Source: an uncultured Collinsella sp. | GTDB lineage: Bacteria; Actinomycetota; Coriobacteriia; Coriobacteriales; Coriobacteriaceae | NCBI GenBank assembly: GCA_900552145.1 | Contig: URYW01000062.1 | Location: 1 to 9,927, forward strand | Direction of reading: 5' to 3' | DNA: 9,927 bases | In this document: positions 1-5,612 of the stretch, one piece after another | Position numbering within the stretch: position 1 is the first letter of the stretch | Layout: each line of letters starts with the position of its first letter | The notes under the pieces: generated by a model | What the model was told of the DNA's origin: nothing | Database searches by the model: none | Seen by the model: only the letters and a program-made list of their open reading frames with translations | Position numbers and translations under genes: made by a program

Positions 1-214
1 TCTCGCTTCTTCGAAGCGTTGACAACGGGGGCCTTCGCGCTGCGGAATGATTTTGAGGGAACATCCCGACCGTCCCTGCGCCTACCTTGCTGAGGATGTC
101 TACAGGGACCCACGCTTTGAAGGGGCGCTGGGCCGATAGTTTGGCTTTTTATTGATAGGGGCTCTTGCTAGGCTGGAGCACTTCCTAGAGGAGGGCATCG
201 GCTGCGTGCTTGGT
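1..214. other. Left-edge stretch without an assignable gene
   Basis: I see no intact gene. On the plus strand a short frame (47-139) encodes about 30 residues beginning MILREHPDRP, with protein-like composition, and ends at a TAG. The frame at 1-45 upstream also looks protein-like (it contains FFEALTTGAFALR) but is in a different register. The two could be the frameshifted tail of a gene that begins left of the window. A very weak hairpin followed by TTTTT lies at 132-150, just past that TAG. I do not recognise the product, and the remnant reading is a guess. Confidence 0.2.
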
Positions 215-913
215 TTACGCTGCGCTGGTTTCTTTGTATTCGAAGACTGGTTCTAGGAGGTCTTCGATGTTGCAGTGGAGGGCTTTTGCTATAGCTCTTA
301 CGGTTGTTACCGAGGCTTCGTTGATGTTTCGTTGGCGCTGTTCGTACATTTGGATTGAGCGGAGTGATACGCCCGATTCGTATGCCAAGTCTTGTTGGGT
401 TTTCTTAAGCCTCTTTCTTGCTAGTGCTAGCTTGGTTTGACGAGGTGTTTTCTTCGCCATATCGCAAACAAGACTCGCCACACGTTCCTCTGAGGCTTCA
501 TGCCAGGGGTAGTACAGGTTGCGCAGCGCGTCAAACGGAACGACATGCAGCAGATCTTCGAAAGACTCTCCTAGGCGCCACTGCAGGTATGCCAGCATCC
601 AGCCCGCCCAATATTCTGGCGTCTTCTCAAAACGATAGGTGCGGTCCGGTATAGACCCGCTTTGATAGCCGGACCTTTCGGCGATAAGCGCGAACAGCTC
701 AACGCCCGATTTTCCCGACACTACCCATGCGTTGCCGCGTTCGAACTCGCGAGCTACGCCGCTCAGGCAAAAGAGTTCAGCAACTTCCGATCCTTCTGCT
801 CCGTAATCGTTAACGGCATAGTCGAAGCAATCCCCGAGGTTGTTCATTGCGTCCTCAAGGTAATAGACGGGATATGTCCTACTCGGCCCACGATCCGTTA
901 ACTCTTGGATCAT
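215..913 (-). CDS. XRE-type helix-turn-helix protein, probable antitoxin or repressor of the DUF3990 gene
   Basis: A 232-residue protein with two parts. Residues about 15-150 form a mostly helical domain with motifs such as YYLEDAMNNLGDCFDYAV and YWAGWMLAYLQWRLG; I have a memory of this type of domain beside DUF3990 genes but no family name for it. Residues about 160-221 are a classic XRE/Cro-like helix-turn-helix (LALARKRLKKTQQDLAYESG, then VSLRSIQMYEQ). The ATG at 911-913 follows a GGGAGGG ribosome site about 9 nt upstream. The start lies inside the end of the upstream DUF3990 gene (35-nt overlap), so the two are co-transcribed and probably translationally coupled. By analogy with type II modules it would neutralise its partner and bind the palindrome at 1583-1617; that is inference. 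Base composition is more AT-rich than the neighbouring housekeeping genes. Confidence 0.85.
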   Translation of the reverse strand: MIQELTDRGPSRTYPVYYLEDAMNNLGDCFDYAVNDYGAEGSEVAELFCLSGVAREFERGNAWVVSGKSGVELFALIAERSGYQSGSIPDRTYRFEKTPEYWAGWMLAYLQWRLGESFEDLLHVVPFDALRNLYYPWHEASEERVASLVCDMAKKTPRQTKLALARKRLKKTQQDLAYESGVSLRSIQMYEQRQRNINEASVTTVRAIAKALHCNIEDLLEPVFEYKETSAA

Positions 914-1562
914 TTAAATCAACCCTCCCTGCCATCAAATCCCTAATGTCGACACCATCAGAGTCAAATCCGTTTACCGTATCCAGGTACTTTCGTCGAG
1001 CGTTCTGTTCTCGCTCAAATCGTTTGGGATAAAACTCGGCTCCTGAGGCCTGCTTCCAATCGCGGAACCTGATCGCCGAAAACGCGCGCTCACTCATAAG
1101 CGCATATTGAATGCCCAAATCCCCCAAAAACATAATGCGCTGCAGTTGCCTGAGCGAAATCATGCCGTTAACGAACTGTCTTGCAAACGAAAAGTAGGAA
1201 TCGTCAGCGCGGTAGCCTCGAATGACGTCATAAGGAGAAATATCAATCAGGCAGTTGTCCAGCAAATACCGAAGTCCTTCGCGTGCCAGCGGCGTCGAGA
1301 CATTAAACTCCCGGTTGTCGGCCAAAATCGCAAGCCAATTGAGGATTGAAAACTCCCCAGACTCTAAATCCAAGACCGAAAGGCCATCTAAATCAAGCTC
1401 ATATCGATTGGCAATGCCATCAGACTCGGTTCGACATGCCCACTCCATTGCCATTTCCTCATGCGGTGTGCAATAAAACCCGCGCCCATAGTCATTGAAT
1501 TGTCTGCATTTATCCAACGATGGATGATCAACAACAACGTCCGACCCGTGCCAAAGCTCCAT
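879..1562 (-). CDS. DUF3990 family protein, putative ADP-ribosyltransferase-like toxin
   Basis: A 227-residue protein. The N-terminus has LWHGSD (residues 3-8) and NDYGRGFYCT (23-32), then an EMAMEWA stretch. These are hallmarks of DUF3990, a family proposed to share the ADP-ribosyltransferase fold, where the His-Gly and the Tyr/Gly-rich strand would help bind NAD. A second conserved block is VIRGYRADDSYFSFA (113-127), followed by LGDLG and an ERAFSAI strand. Substrate and activity are unknown. The start is set by the ATG at 1560-1562, which has GGAGG (1568-1572 on the complement) 5 nt upstream; an in-frame GTG at 1583 lacks such a site and falls inside the palindrome. It is the first gene of a pair with the HTH gene at 215-913. 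The small size, tight coupling and autoregulatory-looking operator suggest toxin-antitoxin organisation, though a phage-defence or signalling role is also possible. Confidence 0.8.
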   Translation of the reverse strand: MELWHGSDVVVDHPSLDKCRQFNDYGRGFYCTPHEEMAMEWACRTESDGIANRYELDLDGLSVLDLESGEFSILNWLAILADNREFNVSTPLAREGLRYLLDNCLIDISPYDVIRGYRADDSYFSFARQFVNGMISLRQLQRIMFLGDLGIQYALMSERAFSAIRFRDWKQASGAEFYPKRFEREQNARRKYLDTVNGFDSDGVDIRDLMAGRVDLNDPRVNGSWAE

Positions 1563-1582
1563 ATCGACCTCCAAAAATATCA

Positions 1583-1617
1583 CCTCAGTGATAGTTTACC
1601 AATAACTATCACTGAGG
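1583..1617. promoter_or_regulatory. Perfect 14-bp inverted repeat, probable operator of the DUF3990/HTH module
   Basis: The arms CCTCAGTGATAGTT (1583-1596) and AACTATCACTGAGG (1604-1617) are exact reverse complements separated by 7 bp (TACCAAT). The repeat ends 20 bp before the DUF3990 start codon, where it would overlap the promoter. This position and symmetry are typical of binding sites for HTH antitoxins, here most plausibly the product of 215-913. I could not choose a convincing -35/-10 pair: TTGGTA and TATTTT on the minus strand have 17-bp spacing but would place the transcript start inside the ribosome site. A transcript hairpin is an alternative reading. Confidence 0.7.
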
Positions 1618-1642
1618 AGAAATAGATAAGAGCTTTTGAGGG

Positions 1643-1672
1643 GCCGCGGCCTGACTAAAGGCAGGCCGCGGC
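1643..1672 (-). terminator. GC-rich stem-loop at the end of engB, possible terminator
   Basis: The arms GCCGCGGCCTG and CAGGCCGCGGC (11 bp, perfect) flank an 8-nt loop. The upstream arm, in the sense of transcription, is the last engB codons, and the TAG stop lies in the loop. No clear T-run follows on the minus strand, so it may act as a weak or factor-assisted terminator, or as a 3'-end protecting hairpin. Confidence 0.4.
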
Positions 1673-2245
1673 AATGCGGCGCTTGAGTTCGTCGATGCCC
1701 ACGCCGGTCTGGGAGCTTGTGATGATTACGTTCTCGACCGGGACGTTGAGCTGCTTTTTGATGGCTGCCGCCTGGCGGGCCTGTTGGGTGCGGCTGAGCT
1801 TGTCGGCTTTGGTGAGGCAGACGATAAAGTTGAACTCGTTGCCCTGCAGGTAGTCGATCATGTCATGGTCGAGCTTACTGGGATCGTGGCGAATGTCCAC
1901 CAGCGACACAACCAGGTTAAAGCTGCGCTCGGAGTCAAAGAAGTCGCCAATGAGCTCGGCCCAACGGTCGCGCTCGGCCTTGGAACGGCGGGCGAAACCG
2001 TAGCCCGGCAAGTCCACAAAGTGCACGTCGTCGGCCTCGAAGAAATTGATGTTGCTCGTCTTGCCCGGCGTGCTCGAAACCTTGACCAGGTTCTTGCGGC
2101 CAAAGAGCTTGTTCATGATGGACGACTTGCCCACGTTGGAGCGGCCCACAAAGCTCACCTCAGGGCAGGTGGACTCGGGGATCTGCGAAACCTTGCCGTA
2201 GCTGGCGACGAACTTGGCAAGCTGGTAGTTAATGGAATCGGCCAT
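1655..2245 (-). CDS. engB: Ribosome biogenesis GTP-binding protein EngB (YsxC/YihA)
   Basis: A 196-residue TRAFAC-class GTPase needed for assembly of the large ribosomal subunit. All five G motifs are visible: G1 GRSNVGKS (34-41), G2 around the Thr of STPGKT (58-63), G3 DLPG (78-81, continuing GYG), G4 TKAD (145-148) and G5 SSQTG (177-181). Length is normal for the family. The ATG start has AAGGAG 5 nt upstream. It follows mtnN on the same strand with a 39-nt gap, so the two are probably co-transcribed. Its final codons form one arm of the hairpin at 1643-1672, after which the DUF3990 module has its own control region. Confidence 0.97.
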   Translation of the reverse strand: MADSINYQLAKFVASYGKVSQIPESTCPEVSFVGRSNVGKSSIMNKLFGRKNLVKVSSTPGKTSNINFFEADDVHFVDLPGYGFARRSKAERDRWAELIGDFFDSERSFNLVVSLVDIRHDPSKLDHDMIDYLQGNEFNFIVCLTKADKLSRTQQARQAAAIKKQLNVPVENVIITSSQTGVGIDELKRRIAAACL

Positions 2246-2284
2246 GGATACTCCTTGGTCGTAGGTTTTTACAAAACGGGCGTG

Positions 2285-3025
2285 CTATTGCGCGGCGGCG
2301 ATACGACGAACGATATCAAGCGTGATGCCGCTCGCGGTGCGAGCGTACTCATCCAGATCGAACTCGCGCTCGCAAAACGCGTCATATGCCTCGTCACAAT
2401 TATCGCTGATAGCGCGCAGCACCAGGCAATCGACACCATTCTTGGCCGCGATGTGCGCAATTGCCGCGCCCTCCATCTCGACGCAATCGGCATGCGTGGC
2501 CTCAATCGCAGCGTTACGCATGGCGTCACCCGTAACAAAGCGGTCACCCGTGGCGATAGTGCCACACAGGAACTGCTTGGGGTCCTTCTCCGCAGAATTC
2601 TCATCCGCCGAGGCATCCACAAATCCATGCTCGGCAAGCACGGCGGCGGCAACATCAGCCAACGCCGGCGTCGAGACAAACTCCTCGAGTCCCGGCGCCG
2701 ACTCGGCGATGAGCGCCGTGTCAGTATCGAGATAGCGCAGGCACTTGCCTATAACCACGTCGTTAATATGGAGCTTAGGGTTTAGGCCACCCGCAATGCC
2801 CGAAAACACAACGGCCTGCGGGGCATATTTGCTGATGAGATGCTGCGTTGCCGCCGCGGCGTTTACGGTTCCCATGCCAGCGGTCGCAGCAACAACGGAC
2901 AAACCGTCGAGCTCGCCGCTGACAACGGTCAAGCCCGCCTCTTGTGCCACACGAGCGCCGTTCAGTTCTTCTTTAATCTGCGCAACCTCTTTTTCGAGTG
3001 CACCGATGATTGCGATGGTAGGCAT
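2285..3025 (-). CDS. mtnN: 5'-methylthioadenosine/S-adenosylhomocysteine nucleosidase
   Basis: A 246-residue cytoplasmic enzyme that cleaves adenine from methylthioadenosine and S-adenosylhomocysteine, feeding methionine salvage and the activated methyl cycle. The N-terminus IAIIGALEKEV carries the Glu (residue 13) matching the catalytic-site Glu12 of the E. coli enzyme. VVFSGIAGGLNP (72-83), the VEMEG ribose-binding motif (182-186) and RAISD (204-208, catalytic Asp208) are all present. Residues about 135-150 (ASADENSAEKDPK) look like an insertion relative to E. coli, accounting for the slightly greater length. I chose the ATG at 3025 because the family begins here and GGGGGA lies just upstream; a longer reading from a TTG at 3085 would add 20 non-homologous residues. 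Its neighbours are pflA upstream (about 120-nt gap) and engB downstream. Confidence 0.95.
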   Translation of the reverse strand: MPTIAIIGALEKEVAQIKEELNGARVAQEAGLTVVSGELDGLSVVAATAGMGTVNAAAATQHLISKYAPQAVVFSGIAGGLNPKLHINDVVIGKCLRYLDTDTALIAESAPGLEEFVSTPALADVAAAVLAEHGFVDASADENSAEKDPKQFLCGTIATGDRFVTGDAMRNAAIEATHADCVEMEGAAIAHIAAKNGVDCLVLRAISDNCDEAYDAFCEREFDLDEYARTASGITLDIVRRIAAAQ

Positions 3026-3148
3026 ACCATCCCCCAAACCCGTGAAAACTGCTATCCACGGTATGGTACCAGCATTTTGACTCAACCGCGCAATACGAAG
3101 CCGCTAGACCAGCGCAGCGCGGGTATCGTAGAGGAGCAAAATGACTTG

Positions 3149-3967
3149 CTAGCCGATGGCGTTTTTTAGCTCCACGCGGCGCTTTTTCATGCCGGTCATA
3201 ACTGCATTGCGCAGCTCGGGCATGCGCGCGGTATCCATCTGGGGCACGCCCTCAAGCTTATAGGGAATGCCCAGTTGCTCGTACTTGACGACGCCCATCG
3301 TGTGATACGGCAGCATTTCCAAGCCCACCACGTTATGCCACGGGGCAATCAGGCGACCGAGTGCCTCGCACTCCTCCACCGTGTCGGTAATACCCGGCAC
3401 CACTACGTGACGGATAACGACCTTGATCCTGCGACGCGCCAGCTCATCGCCAAACGCCAGAATGCGCGCAGGATCGCATCCGGTCAGCTTTTTATGCTCA
3501 ACCGGATCGGCATGCTTAATGTCGAGCAGCACCATGTCGGTCTCGTTGAGAACGGCATCGAACTTCTCGGGGTGGTTGGGGTCAAACGCATATCCGCAGC
3601 TGTCAAGGCAGGTATGCACGCGGCCATCGGGGTTGTTGTGCATTGTACGGAACAGGTCGGCCAAAAACTCGGGCTGCAGAAGCGGCTCGCCACCCGAAAC
3701 CGTAATGCCACCGCTGCGGTAAAACTCCTGGGTACTCTGGAACTCGTCCATGAGGTGCTCGACGGTCACCATGGTGCCGCCGTTAACAGACCAAGTATCG
3801 GGATTGTGGCAATACGCGCAGCGCAGGGGACATCCTTGTTCAACCACTACGAAGCGGATGCCGGGACCATCAACCGTACCCATCGTCTCGATCGAATGCA
3901 CGCGGCCCAGGACAAACGCGGAGTCCTCAGGACGAGCGTCCACACCCTCGAGCGTCATCTCAGCCAT
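3149..3967 (-). CDS. pflA: Pyruvate formate-lyase activating enzyme (radical SAM)
   Basis: A 272-residue radical SAM activase that installs the glycyl radical on pyruvate formate-lyase under anaerobic conditions. The [4Fe-4S] cluster motif C46-x3-C50-x2-C53 sits in GCPLRCAYCHNP. The SAM-binding GGE (92-94, in TVSGGEPLLQ) and the upstream VDGPGIR block are characteristic of PflA. The C-terminal LEMLPYH (216-222) is also family-typical. I prefer the ATG at 3965-3967, which has AAGG about 8 nt upstream; an in-frame ATG at 3986-3988 would add seven residues but lacks a ribosome site. Its substrate gene, pflB, is not in this window, and the gene upstream is the unrelated degV. Confidence 0.93.
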   Translation of the reverse strand: MAEMTLEGVDARPEDSAFVLGRVHSIETMGTVDGPGIRFVVVEQGCPLRCAYCHNPDTWSVNGGTMVTVEHLMDEFQSTQEFYRSGGITVSGGEPLLQPEFLADLFRTMHNNPDGRVHTCLDSCGYAFDPNHPEKFDAVLNETDMVLLDIKHADPVEHKKLTGCDPARILAFGDELARRRIKVVIRHVVVPGITDTVEECEALGRLIAPWHNVVGLEMLPYHTMGVVKYEQLGIPYKLEGVPQMDTARMPELRNAVMTGMKKRRVELKNAIG

Positions 3968-4089
3968 TCCCGCTACCTTGCCTCTCATTGGTTTAAGCTA
4001 CATAAATGCCAGAGTCATTCTAGCCCATATGCATGATGGCGAAACGGTTTAGCGGTCAATTGGGTTGTTCTATTTAGCCCCACGCAAGA

Positions 4090-4122
4090 GCGGCGGGAAG
4101 ATTGTCGCAACCCGCCCGCCGC
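4090..4122 (-). terminator. Stem-loop downstream of the DegV gene, possible terminator
   Basis: The arms GCGGCGGG (4090-4097) and CCCGCCGC (4115-4122) form an 8-bp GC stem, with an alternative shorter pairing in the loop. It lies about 30 nt past the DegV stop in the direction of transcription. Only TCTT follows rather than a full U-tract, so termination is plausible but unproven. Confidence 0.4.
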
Positions 4123-4153
4123 CGTGGCAATAGGAATCGATAGACGCCAGGCC

Positions 4154-5008
4154 TTACGCTTTAAGCGTGAGCACCGCACCAAAGGCGGTCGGGCCGCAAT
4201 GGCTCGAGATGACACCGCCAACCTGGGTCCAGGTAACGTCCTCAAAGCCCAGGTCGTGCGCATAGACCTCCATGTCGTCGCGCAGCTCCTCGGAAAGGCC
4301 CACCGAATACGCCAGGCCAATGTGCGAGTAGTCGATCTCGCCCTTCGCAACCATGTGGTCAATAAAGGCGCGGGCGCACTTGAGCATAGAGCCGCGGAAC
4401 TTCTTGGTCGCCACAAACTTACCGCCCGTTACCTCAATGCAGGGCTTAATCTTGAGCAGGTGGGCGCCAAGGAATGCCACGTTGGACAGACGACCGCCTG
4501 CCTTAAGGAAGGCTAGGTCGGTAGGAACAAAGCCCAGCAGCACACGGTCCATGACGGAATTCGTAAAAGCAAAGATCTCGTCGACGGTGGCATCGGGGTG
4601 AGCCTCAATGTATTTGGCGGTCTCGACGACAACGAGCGACTGGCCCACCGAGACAAAACGCGTGTCCATGGAGTAGACGTAGTCGCGACCCTTGGCGGCG
4701 ATCTTCGATGATTGATGGGAGCAGGTCGTTGCCTCGGAATACGCGAGATGCAGAATAGTCGCGTCGGGCTGCTCGGCATGAATGCGGTCATACACGTGAG
4801 CAAAATCCGCAGGCGCGCAGCCACTAGTCTTGGGCATCACGCCAAACTCGTTGCAGCGCGAATAGATCTCGAGCGGATCGATCGAACCGTCCTCGACGGT
4901 CTCGTCACCAATCGTGACATGCATGGGCACGCGCACGATGCCGTAGCGCTCGCAAAGCTCCGGCGTCACATCCGACCCAGACTCAACCACGATTACGTAC
5001 TTGCCCAT
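4154..5008 (-). CDS. DegV family fatty-acid-binding protein
   Basis: A 284-residue DegV protein. This family binds a fatty acid and, in several Firmicutes, acts as the FakB subunit that presents fatty acids to the kinase FakA; whether this copy does so is inference. Family features are the N-terminal VIVVESGSDVT (5-15), KTSGCAPADF (60-69, the TS-x-P loop), YSEATTCSHQSS (90-101), LKAGGRLSN (168-176) with LLKIKPCIEV, and the C-terminal SSHCGPTAFG (268-277) in place of the usual H-x-GPGA. The ATG at 5006-5008 is chosen because the family begins with this strand; the in-frame extension to 5119 covers leader RNA structure and has no homology-like sequence. The ribosome site is weak (GATAAG). It is a single-gene unit with its own promoter and a structured leader. 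Confidence 0.9.
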   Translation of the reverse strand: MGKYVIVVESGSDVTPELCERYGIVRVPMHVTIGDETVEDGSIDPLEIYSRCNEFGVMPKTSGCAPADFAHVYDRIHAEQPDATILHLAYSEATTCSHQSSKIAAKGRDYVYSMDTRFVSVGQSLVVVETAKYIEAHPDATVDEIFAFTNSVMDRVLLGFVPTDLAFLKAGGRLSNVAFLGAHLLKIKPCIEVTGGKFVATKKFRGSMLKCARAFIDHMVAKGEIDYSHIGLAYSVGLSEELRDDMEVYAHDLGFEDVTWTQVGGVISSHCGPTAFGAVLTLKA

Positions 5009-5075
5009 TCTTATCACGACCCATCTCGACATTGGCTTTTCAATACATGGCACGCGCCGCCGCACCGTTGCACAA

Positions 5076-5132
5076 CAGCGTCCAAGCGCCAAAGAGACGC
5101 TGCCCCTTGCGCACAACAAAGGACAGCGTCTC
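5076..5132 (-). promoter_or_regulatory. Structured degV leader with two mutually exclusive hairpins
   Basis: Reading the minus-strand transcript there are three related segments: A = GAGACGCTG (5132-5124), B = CAGCGTCTC (5102-5094) and C = GGACGCTG (5083-5076). A and B pair perfectly over 9 bp, with inner CCTT/AAGG pairing in the loop. B can instead pair with C over 7 bp. A:B and B:C cannot coexist. Only three U residues follow B, so A:B is at best a weak intrinsic terminator. The layout resembles an attenuator or riboswitch expression platform, but no ligand-binding domain is recognisable. Confidence 0.45.
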
Positions 5133-5158
5133 CCTGGAAAACTCCGTGCTTAACTGAG

Positions 5159-5187
5159 ATTTTACACGGTTTATAAATGAGTGTTAC
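5159..5187 (-). promoter_or_regulatory. Probable degV promoter
   Basis: On the minus strand GTAACA (5187-5182, 4 of 6 matches to the -35 consensus) is followed after 17 bp by TAAAAT (5164-5159, 5 of 6 matches to the -10 consensus). The expected start near 5152 would give a leader of about 140 nt containing the alternative hairpins. Confidence 0.55.
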
Positions 5188-5196
5188 TTACTCCGC

Positions 5197-5226
5197 AAAC
5201 GGTAGCTATACGCGATAAACGGTAGC
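5197..5226. repeat. Direct repeat AAACGGTAGC, two copies 20 bp apart
   Basis: AAACGGTAGC occurs at 5197-5206 and again at 5217-5226. The 20-bp period is about two helical turns, so both copies face the same side of DNA. They end 10 bp upstream of the predicted degV -35 box, the usual place for an activator with two tandem sites. Confidence 0.5.
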
Positions 5227-5248
5227 AAGCAAGTATCCAGAACGCTCA

Positions 5249-5277
5249 ACCCATTAGGAGAGTTCCGCCTAAAGGGT
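5249..5277. repeat. Imperfect inverted repeat in the IS left flank
   Basis: ACCCATTAGG (5249-5258) and CCTAAAGGGT (5268-5277) pair over nine of ten positions (one A-A mismatch) around a 9-nt loop. It lies outside the IS ends deduced below, so it belongs to the native intergenic DNA. Its function is unknown: it could be a regulator site for degV or part of a transcript on either strand. Confidence 0.4.
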
Positions 5278-5336
5278 GACTACACAGGACCCCCGCCGGG
5301 CCGCTTTGGGTTACTTTCCAAAACATTCCGCACTGA

Positions 5337-5342
5337 TATTTT
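5337..5342 (+). promoter_or_regulatory. Possible -10 element for the bridge RNA
   Basis: TATTTT preceded by TGA (a TGn-type extension) lies just inside the IS left end and would place a start near 5349, immediately ahead of the first hairpin. The best -35 partner in this copy, TTTCCA at 5315-5320 (16-bp spacing), lies in the native flank, so transcription may depend on the insertion site. Confidence 0.3.
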
Positions 5343-5348
5343 CTGTAT

Positions 5349-5590
5349 TGAAGACGTCGATGATGCACCCGTATACCATTGACGTCGACACCATCAGATG
5401 CGGACCGCGCGGTGACCCCACATTCCGCTGGCGCCCACAGGGCTGCCCTCGTTTCCTGACATGTCCCGCGCGGGCCGCGGCGAGCCGAGACCGCCGCATG
5501 ACCTAATAGGAGCATGGAGCGATACCGCGGACCCGAACAACCGCATTCTATCGCGCCCCGTCAGTGTGCCGTCTGCCCGGTCCAGGCGAG
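5349..5590 (+). ncRNA. IS110 bridge RNA with target- and donor-binding loops
   Basis: The ends are approximate. A 5' hairpin pairs GACGTCGATG (5353-5362) with CATTGACGTC (5377-5386). The target loop has an outer stem 5400-5412/5466-5478 (12 pairs, one A-G mismatch) and an apical hairpin 5430-5447. The left guide ACATTCCGC (5420-5428) equals the left flank 5323-5331, and the right guide TCCTGAC (5454-5460) complements the right flank 6907-6913. The donor loop has an outer stem 5484-5493/5578-5587 (8 pairs around a 2x2 internal loop) and an apical hairpin 5519-5554 (GCGATA/TATCGC enclosing GCGG/CCGC). The left guide AATAGGAGC (5505-5513) equals the right end 6898-6906, and the right guide TCAGTG (5561-5566) complements the left end 5331-5336. 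The order target-left, target-right, donor-left, donor-right matches the IS621 bridge RNA. The same strand rule holds in both loops. The RNA probably also forms the leader of the recombinase mRNA. Confidence 0.85.
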
Positions 5591-5612
5591 CACGGAAAGA
5601 ACGGAGCGAGAC

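Noticed and set aside
1784..2785. Long plus-strand open frame of 333 codons
   Set aside because: It runs antisense across engB and mtnN, both of which carry full sets of family motifs, and its product resembles no family I know.
3026..3085. TTG start giving a 266-residue MtnN
   Set aside because: The extra residues precede the conserved N-terminal strand, and the longer protein exceeds the usual family length.
5514..5612. Earlier in-frame ATG for the IS recombinase
   Set aside because: It lies inside the donor loop of the bridge RNA, its ribosome site is only 1 nt away, and the added 33 residues are not family-like. The ATG at 5613 has a well-spaced GGAG.
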